A stretch of DNA of 29,760 nt from SHLQ01 sp047638715. GTDB lineage: Bacteria; Actinomycetota; Acidimicrobiia; Acidimicrobiales; SHLQ01. The stretch is from NCBI GenBank assembly GCA_047638715.1, contig JBLIMK010000044.1:1-29760 (forward strand). Direction: 5' to 3'. Positions within the stretch are counted from its first letter, which is position 1; every line of letters begins with the position of its first letter. The translations under genes and the position numbers were made by a program. The notes below the pieces were generated by a model, which was given only the letters and a program-made list of their open reading frames with translations, was not told the DNA's origin and made no database searches. This document shows, piece after piece, positions 15,932 to 22,201 of this stretch.

Positions 15932-18378
15932 GCGCCTGCACCCGTGATGACTGTGGTGGCACGATCGCGACCGATGGCTACTGCGACACCTGCGGCTACG
16001 CGGCCGCCCCCGCACCGACCTCACCGCCACCACCTCCTCCTTCTTCTTCTCCATCGCCTCGTTCACCGGCACGGGAATCACGGGCATCGAGAGGGGCTGT
16101 GTGCACGGAGTCCGGTTGTGGGGGCACGATCGCCGCCGACGGCTATTGCGACACCTGCGGCATTCAACCGACTCGGTCGCACGGGCACGCGCATGCGGGC
16201 GCTGCGCCAACCGGATCATCGACGACCGCGACCGCCACGATCGCGGCCCCGGAAGCGCCTGCGACGTCCAAACGGATTGCGGCCAGCGGGGGTTCGAGCG
16301 AAAGCCGTCGCGCGCGAACACTACGGACTTCGTCGACGCGGACCGAGCTCGGCGCCGGCCTCGTCACGCTCGCGCCGACAGTGGCCGGCGATCCGGCTTC
16401 GGCAGTGATGTCGCGCGAAAAGATTCAGACAGTTCTCGGCACAAAAGCCGAGGACGAACGATTCTGTTCATCCTGCGGCCAGCCGGTCGGGCGTGCATCG
16501 GGCGACGAGCCGGGTCGGATCACGGGCTTCTGCGGGAACTGTCGGACGCCGTTCGACTTCGTGACCAACTCGCCGAAGCTTCAGGCCGGTGTGATCGTCG
16601 GAGGACAATACAAGATTCTTGGGCCGATCGCCCATGGTGGCATGGGCTGGATCTACCTGGGTCAGGACACGGCGGTATCGAACCGGTGGGTGGTGCTGAA
16701 AGGGCTGCTCAATGAAGACGATGAGGACGCCGCTGCATCGGCGGTGGCCGAGCGTCAATTCCTGGCCCGTATCGAACACGGCAGCATCGTGAACATCTAC
16801 AACTTCGTGACCTGGGAGGGAGCGGGGTACATCGTCATGGAGTACGTGGGCGGAGATTCGCTCAACTCCAAACTCAAGGACCGCCGCAAAGCCAACGGAG
16901 GTCGACCAAACCCCCTCCCGATCGGCGAGGCCATCGCCTATGTCCTGGGCGTGCTCCCCGCGATTGGGTACCTGCACGACCTAGGACTCGTCTATAACGA
17001 CCTGAAACCCGCAAACATCATGGCGGTCGGCGACACGGTCAAGCTGATCGATGTTGGTGGAGTGATGCAGGCTGACGATGAGTCGGCCGCAATCTTTGGA
17101 ACGCAGGGTTTTCAGGCACCCGAGGTGGCGACGATCGGGCCGTCGGTCGCATCGGACCTGTTCACCGTCGGGCGCACGTTGGCCGTCCTGGCACTGAACT
17201 TCGTCTACCACCAGGGCCAGTACCAATATGAAATTCCGACCGCGATCGATGAACCGCTGTTCGATCGTTGGGAATCGCTCTACCGGTTCCTGCTGAAGGC
17301 AACCGCCGAACATCCCGACGACCGATTTCAGACCGCCGACGACATGGCCGAGCAGTTGCTCGGGGTGCTGCGCGAGATCGTGGCGATCGGAGAGCGCTCT
17401 CCACGGCCGACGTCGAGTGCGCTCTTCGGCGGCGACCGTCTCGCTGCCGTCATGCTCGAGGACGACTCGATCGTCGGCACTGATTGGCGTGCTCTCCCGA
17501 CACCGAAAGTTGCCCCCGAGGCTGAGGGTGCAGCCTTTCTGTACGACCTTCCCGAGCTCGCTCCGGAGTCGACGCTACGGCTCCTCGACGAGGGCATCGC
17601 GACCGGTACCGCACCCGATTCTCCAGAGGTTCGCCTCCGACGTGCGCGCGAGATCATCGATGATGGCGGCACAGCAGCCGCCGTGCTTCGTGCCGTCGAG
17701 GACGTCGATCCCTGGGACTGGCGCGTCACCTGGTATCGGTCGATCCAGGCTCTTCGCGACGGCTCGGCAACCGGTGCTGCTGAAGGTTTCAGTAGGGTTT
17801 GGACCGAGCTGCCCGGGGAACTTGCCCCAAAGCAGGCCGTCGCTCTCGCTGCGGAACTCGCCGGCGAATATCGTCGGGCCGCCGATCTCTACGCCGAGGT
17901 CATCGGCGTCGACGCGAGTTATGTCTCCGCTGCTTTTGGCCTTGCCCGATGTCGGGTCGCTCGCGGCGACCGTCAGGGCGCTGTCGATGCCTACCGCAGC
18001 GTGCCGCCGAGTTCGGCTACCTATACGGAGGCACAGGTCGCATCGGCTCGGGTGCTCGTTGGTAAGGGCGATGAAGCTGCGCCAAGTGCGACGGACATCG
18101 CTTCCGCGGCTGGCACGATCGAGGCCGCTCGGATCGATGGAGCAGCGAAGTCGAAGCTCGCAACCGAGGTCCTCGAGCGAGCGCTTCACAGTCTCGAGAC
18201 CGGCGTGATGTCCGAAGATCCTGGGGCGAAAGTATTTGGGAATCCGCTTACGGCGCGCGGGCTGAGGCGCAGCCTCGAACGTACATATCGAGATCTTGCA
18301 CGTGTGGCTGAGACCGCCGAGGAACGCTTCGAACTCGTCGATCGAGCAAACGAAATTCGCGTGCCATCGCTGCTATGA
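15928..18378 (+). CDS. pknG: PknG-like soluble Ser/Thr protein kinase with zinc modules and TPR
   Basis: 816 residues, a little longer than M. tuberculosis PknG (about 750). Order: two near-identical short Cys modules (Cys4, 9, 19, 22 and Cys59, 64, 74, 77) separated by a Pro/Ser linker; a Thr/Ser-rich disordered region to about 160; a rubredoxin-like pair (Cys180/183 and Cys202/205); the kinase domain (GGMGWIYLG loop, Lys258 in VVLKGLL, catalytic loop VYNDLKPANIM with Asp358, Lys360 and Asn363, metal-binding Asp375 in LIDVGG); then TPR-like helices from about 560 to the end. Tyr-Asn-Asp instead of His-Arg-Asp, and DVG instead of DFG, are PknG hallmarks. No TM helix. In the known pathway PknG phosphorylates the FHA protein GarA/OdhI; the FHA gene here is three genes downstream. 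The start overlaps the upstream stop. Confidence 0.93.
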   Translation: MSACTRDDCGGTIATDGYCDTCGYAAAPAPTSPPPPPPSSSPSPRSPARESRASRGAVCTESGCGGTIAADGYCDTCGIQPTRSHGHAHAGAAPTGSSTTATATIAAPEAPATSKRIAASGGSSESRRARTLRTSSTRTELGAGLVTLAPTVAGDPASAVMSREKIQTVLGTKAEDERFCSSCGQPVGRASGDEPGRITGFCGNCRTPFDFVTNSPKLQAGVIVGGQYKILGPIAHGGMGWIYLGQDTAVSNRWVVLKGLLNEDDEDAAASAVAERQFLARIEHGSIVNIYNFVTWEGAGYIVMEYVGGDSLNSKLKDRRKANGGRPNPLPIGEAIAYVLGVLPAIGYLHDLGLVYNDLKPANIMAVGDTVKLIDVGGVMQADDESAAIFGTQGFQAPEVATIGPSVASDLFTVGRTLAVLALNFVYHQGQYQYEIPTAIDEPLFDRWESLYRFLLKATAEHPDDRFQTADDMAEQLLGVLREIVAIGERSPRPTSSALFGGDRLAAVMLEDDSIVGTDWRALPTPKVAPEAEGAAFLYDLPELAPESTLRLLDEGIATGTAPDSPEVRLRRAREIIDDGGTAAAVLRAVEDVDPWDWRVTWYRSIQALRDGSATGAAEGFSRVWTELPGELAPKQAVALAAELAGEYRRAADLYAEVIGVDASYVSAAFGLARCRVARGDRQGAVDAYRSVPPSSATYTEAQVASARVLVGKGDEAAPSATDIASAAGTIEAARIDGAAKSKLATEVLERALHSLETGVMSEDPGAKVFGNPLTARGLRRSLERTYRDLARVAETAEERFELVDRANEIRVPSLL

Positions 18379-19325
18379 CCGAGTCCCAGACGTGTAGTGC
18401 CTGTGGAGAGGTCGGTGCCGCGGGCGCCCACTGGTGCGAAGCCTGCGGCGCTTCGGTCGGTCCTGCCTGTGTCGACTGCGGCGCGGCGCAGGATCAGATC
18501 GTCGAGGAGTACTGCGGCCAATGCGGGCGAAAGCAACCGGGCGAACGCGACCACCTCAGCGAAGATCTGGGGAAGATCGTCGCCGTCACCGATCGCGGAA
18601 AACGACATCACCAAAACGAAGATGCGTTCGCGATCGGGACGTCCGGAGACGTTCTCATAGCGGTGGTGTGTGACGGGGTGTCGAGCACCGACGACCCCGA
18701 AGTTGCGTCACTCGCGGCCGCGATCGCTGCTCGGGATTCGCTGGTTGCGTTCGTCGAGTCCGGCCAGACCGACTTCGAAGCTGCACTGATCGCTGCGGTC
18801 GACTCGGCCCAGCTCGAGGCGGCGTCGGTGCCGAGCGTCGACGGGGGAGAAGGTCCTGCATCCACGACGTTCGTCGCCACGATCGTGGTGCGTACGGACG
18901 ATGGCCTAAGAACGTGGACGGCGTCGCTAGGCGACAGCCGGGCATATTGGTTGCACGAGGGTCGGGTAACCCAGCTCACGACGGATGATTCGTGGGCGCT
19001 CGACCAGATCGCCACCGGAGTGCTGACCGAAGAGGAAGCGCACGCCGACCCGCGGGCCCAAAGCATCACCCGGTGGTTGGGAGCCGATGCGGTCGGAGTC
19101 GACTCGTCGATCCAGGTATTTGAACACGATCTTGGCGGCTCGTTGCTCTCGTGTTCCGATGGGCTCTGGAAGTATGTTCCAACCGAACACGAGCTCGTTG
19201 ATCTTGTCGCCTCGCTCACCGCTGGCGCCGAGCCCGCCGGATTGGACCTGGCCGAAGCGCTGGTCGCATTCGCCAACGAACGTGGCGGTCACGACAACAT
19301 CACTGTCGTCATCGCAACCCCTTGA
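18375..19325 (+). CDS. PP2C-type Ser/Thr protein phosphatase with double zinc ribbon
   Basis: 316 residues, ATGA overlap with the kinase gene. Two zinc ribbons occupy the first 50 residues (Cys7, 10, 21, 24 and Cys32, 35, 47, 50). The PP2C/PPM domain follows: VTDRGKRHHQNEDAF (72-85), AVVCDGVSS (Asp100-Gly101, metal-binding), GPASTTFVATIV, SLGDSRAYW, SCSDGLW and GGHDNITVV, all at the expected places, so it should be an active Mn/Mg-dependent phosphatase. It most likely reverses phosphorylation by the adjacent PknG-like kinase, on the kinase itself or on the FHA protein. The Cys-rich N-terminus is unusual for bacterial PP2C and echoes the kinase N-terminus. No TM helix, unlike PstP partners of PknB. 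Confidence 0.93.
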   Translation: MTESQTCSACGEVGAAGAHWCEACGASVGPACVDCGAAQDQIVEEYCGQCGRKQPGERDHLSEDLGKIVAVTDRGKRHHQNEDAFAIGTSGDVLIAVVCDGVSSTDDPEVASLAAAIAARDSLVAFVESGQTDFEAALIAAVDSAQLEAASVPSVDGGEGPASTTFVATIVVRTDDGLRTWTASLGDSRAYWLHEGRVTQLTTDDSWALDQIATGVLTEEEAHADPRAQSITRWLGADAVGVDSSIQVFEHDLGGSLLSCSDGLWKYVPTEHELVDLVASLTAGAEPAGLDLAEALVAFANERGGHDNITVVIATP

Positions 19326-19416
19326 TCACTCCGAACGCGCCGAGGTGTACCAAGGCGGCTGCACTGGAAGTCCGGTCGAACCCGCTCAACACACGCAATG
19401 ATGGTGGTTCTGTAGC

Positions 19417-19424
19417 GAGGAGAG
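19417..19424 (+). promoter_or_regulatory. Shine-Dalgarno (GAGGAGAG) of the VWA gene
   Basis: GAGGAGAG ends 4 nt before GTG 19429, the best internal ribosome site on the plus-strand side of this locus. The 103-bp gap after the phosphatase gene (19326-19428) holds this site and nothing else that I can identify: no TANNNT box at leaderless spacing and no clear terminator hairpin. The VWA gene is therefore probably read from the upstream transcript or from a promoter I cannot recognise. Confidence 0.6.
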
Positions 19425-19428
19425 TGGC

Positions 19429-20712
19429 GTGACGCAGTTCAACGCGAGTGTGTTCCAGAACGAGTATTTGCCCGAGGGCGGCGACGTCGTCGACGCGGTG
19501 GTGACCGTGACCGCTGTCGAGGGTGGCGCTGTTGCAAAGGAAGCGACGCCGATCGTGGAAGTGATCGCCGTCGATGTGTCCGGCTCGATGAACGAGGACG
19601 GCGGGGCCAAGATCAAGGCGGCCCGAACCGCGACGGTCGCAGCTATCGATTCGCTCGTCGATGGTGTTCTGTTTGCCGTTATCGCCGGAAATCATGAAGC
19701 CAAGGCGCTCTATCCGCCGCATGGCCAACTCGTGGAGGCCACACCGGAGTCTCGGGCCGAGGCGCAGAAAGCCGCGAAACGGATTCACGCCGACGGTGGA
19801 ACAGCGATCGGCTCATGGTTGCGAGGGGCAAAGTCGCTGATCGAAGGTCACCGGGAATCGGTTGCACACGTGATCCTTCTGACCGATGGTCGAAACGAGC
19901 ACGAAAAGCCATGGGAACTCGACGCCGCGATCGCCGATGCGGTTGGACTGTTCGAATGCGATTGCCGAGGGCTTGGCGTCAATTGGGAGCCAGCCGAGCT
20001 TCGGAAGATCTCGAACGCGTTGCTCGGAACCACCGACATCATCTCGAACCCCGAGGACATGGAGGCCGAATTCACCGCTCTGACGCAGAAGACGATGAGC
20101 AAGGCCGTCACCAATGTCGCGCTTCGTCTGTGGACGCCAAAGGGCTCCGAGACCCAGTTCGTGAAGCAGGTCGCACCCAACCTCGAGCAGATGAGCGACA
20201 AGGCTCAAGCCGTCGACGCACTCACCAACGATTTCCCTTTGGGCTCGTGGGCCGACGGCGAAAGTCGCGACTATCACGTACGGATCAAGATCCCGACCGG
20301 CACGGTGGGCGACGAACGACTCGCCGCTCGAGTGATGCTCGCCGTGAATGGCGAGGCTGAGCCGGTCGCCCTGGTGCGCGCCATCTGGACAAATGATGAC
20401 GCTCTCTCGACACGGATCAATCGCGAGGTCGCCCACTACACCGGTCAGGCTGAACTGGCGGACGCAATCGCAGATGGCCTCGCTGCTCGCCAGGCCGGCG
20501 ACGAAGGCGAAGCCACGCTCAAGCTTGGGCGCGCCGTACAGATCGCTCACGAAGCTGGAAACGATGGCACCGTTCGACTCTTGAAGAAGGTCGTCGATAT
20601 CGAGGACCCCGAGACCGGAACGGTCCGTTTGAAGCGGGCCGTGGAACAGGCCGATGCCATGGCGCTCGACGTTCGATCTACACGCACTGTTCGGGTCGAG
20701 CGGAAGCGATAG
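19429..20712 (+). CDS. Cytoplasmic VWA-domain protein of the PknG locus
   Basis: 427 residues from GTG 19429, chosen by the Shine-Dalgarno. After a beta-rich N-terminal segment (TQFNASVFQNEYLPEGG, typical of Ser/Thr-kinase-linked VWA proteins) comes a VWA domain with a complete metal site: DVSGSM (Asp49, Ser51, Ser53), Thr125 in DGGTAIG, and Asp153 in LLTDGR. A second beta domain follows (about 210-310), then a helical tail with an ADAIADGLAARQAGDEGEAT repeat-like helix pair. No signal peptide or TM. Proteins of this type are encoded beside PknG, PP2C and FHA genes in several actinobacteria, and may assemble signalling complexes by metal-dependent binding. The specific partner is unknown. The stop is 2 bp from the FHA start. 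Confidence 0.88.
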   Translation: MTQFNASVFQNEYLPEGGDVVDAVVTVTAVEGGAVAKEATPIVEVIAVDVSGSMNEDGGAKIKAARTATVAAIDSLVDGVLFAVIAGNHEAKALYPPHGQLVEATPESRAEAQKAAKRIHADGGTAIGSWLRGAKSLIEGHRESVAHVILLTDGRNEHEKPWELDAAIADAVGLFECDCRGLGVNWEPAELRKISNALLGTTDIISNPEDMEAEFTALTQKTMSKAVTNVALRLWTPKGSETQFVKQVAPNLEQMSDKAQAVDALTNDFPLGSWADGESRDYHVRIKIPTGTVGDERLAARVMLAVNGEAEPVALVRAIWTNDDALSTRINREVAHYTGQAELADAIADGLAARQAGDEGEATLKLGRAVQIAHEAGNDGTVRLLKKVVDIEDPETGTVRLKRAVEQADAMALDVRSTRTVRVERKR

Positions 20713-20714
20713 CA

Positions 20715-21287
20715 GTGGCGGAAGAGCTAAATCCCAAAGAGACGAAGCCGAGCTGCCCGAATTGCGATGAATCCCATGAGATCGACGACATCTTCTGCGA
20801 GAACTGCGGCTATGACTTTCTCTCCGGCACCCTTCCCGATGAGCAAGTGCCCGCGGAGTCGTTCGTCGCACCCGCGGCGATTGCGACCGTGGCCGTCATC
20901 AGCGTCGATCTCAGCTTCTTTGAACGGATGCAGTTTTCGGGGGTCGAGCCTCCCGCAACGCTGCCGGAGCCGGTTCGCATCGACCTTCCTCCGACCGACG
21001 TCCTCGTGGGCCGTCATTCCGAGAGCCGGGGCACGTTTCCCGAGATCGACCTGAGTTCGCTGTTCCCTAAAGAGGCGACCGACCCCGCCGTGTCATCAAG
21101 TCATTGTCGGCTTCACCGGAGCGGAGACGGCTGGACGGTCACGGACCTGGACTCGACGAACGGGACGTACCTTGCCGATGGTGACGATCCTCTGGCGCCC
21201 GGCACGCCCATGAGCCTGCTGCCCGGCACACCCATCTATGTGGGTGCATGGACGAAGATCGAACTGGTCGACGCGACGCTTTCCTAG
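20715..21287 (+). CDS. Zinc-ribbon/FHA-domain protein, candidate GarA-like kinase target
   Basis: 190 residues from GTG 20715. The N-terminal zinc ribbon has Cys14, 17, 28 and 31 (SCPNCDESHEIDDIFCENCG). A linker of about 55 residues leads to a C-terminal FHA domain with the phosphothreonine-binding residues: Arg100 in VGRHS, SSSHC (127-131) and Asn149 in DSTNGTY. The domain would bind phosphothreonine, for example on the disordered Thr-rich N-terminus of the PknG-like kinase. Unlike GarA/OdhI, I see no N-terminal ETTS-type phosphorylation site, and the region before the FHA domain is longer and carries the ribbon. It could be a GarA functional analogue or an adaptor. Last gene of the operon; its end overlaps the convergent membrane-protein gene by 4 bp. 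Confidence 0.88.
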   Translation: MAEELNPKETKPSCPNCDESHEIDDIFCENCGYDFLSGTLPDEQVPAESFVAPAAIATVAVISVDLSFFERMQFSGVEPPATLPEPVRIDLPPTDVLVGRHSESRGTFPEIDLSSLFPKEATDPAVSSSHCRLHRSGDGWTVTDLDSTNGTYLADGDDPLAPGTPMSLLPGTPIYVGAWTKIELVDATLS

Positions 21288-22159
21288 GCGATTGGGTAGC
21301 CGCGTTCTTTCGCCTCGGCGACAACGGCACCCGGCCGATTGGGGCTGACGACGAAGCCGTCGATTTCGGTGAGATCGACGGAGGTGCTTCGTTGATTCCG
21401 GATGATCTTCGAGGGTTCTTTGAGCGATACGCGCAGTGCGAGGCCGAGCCCCCCGAGGCTGAGGTCCTCCACGTCGGTATCGGCTGGCGCAGGTCCGAGG
21501 CCCGCGATGTAATCGACTCGGAAGAGTTGAGGCTCGCGCAGTGCGGTCTTGTCGTGGACGACCATCCCGGCTGGCACGAACACCACCCAGCGATTCGATA
21601 GTCGATGCAGGATCGGCACAGCGAAGAAGGCGAGGGGCCATCCGAGGAGCAATGAGATACCACCCAGCATCCAGCGTTGGTCCAGGAGTGCGATCGGTCC
21701 GCCGAGGGCACCGGTCACGATTACGAGCCAGACGACTTGGATTGGCCCCGCCATCAACGGGCCGGGAGTGGTGAGTAAGAACCGCGTCTCGTCCCCATAG
21801 GACGAACCATCGACGAACGAGTCGCTGATCGTCGGACGAAATGCCATCACCGCCGCCCATCCAACAGTGATGATCGCCATCGTCACATCGAACGAGATCG
21901 AGTCCTCAGCTCTCAGGCTGAAGATCGAGAATCCAACCCCCATGAGGCCTGACGGGGCGACGATGCGCAGAGCGGTGAGGGTCTGGGTTCGTGGCACCAT
22001 GATTGCGACGAGCGTCGTCGCCCAAATCGCCCAGAGCAGGATCGAGACGCCCGTCTGAAACGACTGCTCAGAGTCTTTGAGCGCGGCGGCGAACAAGGGC
22101 CCGGCCGTGAAGGGCAGAACCAGCCAGAGCGCACGAAAGAGCCACAACTCGACATTCAC
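21284..22159 (-). CDS. Membrane protein of unknown function
   Basis: About 291 residues if started at GTG 22159, where a TACGTT box lies 7 nt upstream. The frame stays open to 22429, but that would cover the ligA start and its promoter. ATG 22195 (303 residues) is the other candidate. About six hydrophobic helices are seen in the first 190 residues (LWLFRALWLVLPFTAGPLFA; ILLWAIWATTLVAIMV; ITVGWAAVMAF; VVWLVIVTGALGGPIALL; GISLLLGWPLAFFAVPIL among them). A cytoplasmic C-terminal domain of about 100 residues begins at NRWVVFVPAGMVVHDKTALR. That domain, with a 'Lre.ql' and 'sLGG.GlALRV' pattern, looks like a small beta domain. I do not recognise the family with confidence. Divergent from ligA. 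Confidence 0.7.
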   Translation of the reverse strand: MNVELWLFRALWLVLPFTAGPLFAAALKDSEQSFQTGVSILLWAIWATTLVAIMVPRTQTLTALRIVAPSGLMGVGFSIFSLRAEDSISFDVTMAIITVGWAAVMAFRPTISDSFVDGSSYGDETRFLLTTPGPLMAGPIQVVWLVIVTGALGGPIALLDQRWMLGGISLLLGWPLAFFAVPILHRLSNRWVVFVPAGMVVHDKTALREPQLFRVDYIAGLGPAPADTDVEDLSLGGLGLALRVSLKEPSKIIRNQRSTSVDLTEIDGFVVSPNRPGAVVAEAKERGYPIA

Positions 22160-22166
22160 CGGCCTA

Positions 22167-22172
22167 AACGTA
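22167..22172 (-). promoter_or_regulatory. -10 box (TACGTT) of the membrane-protein gene
   Basis: TACGTT on the minus strand, then 7 nt and GTG 22159. It supports the shorter start and leaves the ligA promoter region free. Confidence 0.45.
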
Positions 22173-22189
22173 CCGACAGACCCCAGCGA

Positions 22190-22195
22190 TAGCAT
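22190..22195 (+). promoter_or_regulatory. -10 box (TAGCAT) for a leaderless ligA transcript
   Basis: TAGCAT is followed by 6 nt (CGCCGT) and GTG 22202. There is no Shine-Dalgarno before the GTG. It lies 17 bp from the divergent box at 22167-22172. Confidence 0.5.
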
Positions 22196-22201
22196 CGCCG
22201 T

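Noticed and set aside
19326..19428. Promoter or terminator in the 103-bp gap before the VWA gene
   Set aside because: TTGATC at 19322-19327 looks a little like a -35, but nothing like a -10 lies at the right distance, and no stable hairpin with a T-run is visible. Only the Shine-Dalgarno is convincing.
19813..20871. Long open frame (352 codons) on the minus strand opposite the VWA gene
   Set aside because: The plus strand encodes a clear VWA domain with a full metal site. The reverse frame gives a low-complexity Arg/Ser-rich product with no motif, as is common opposite high-GC genes.
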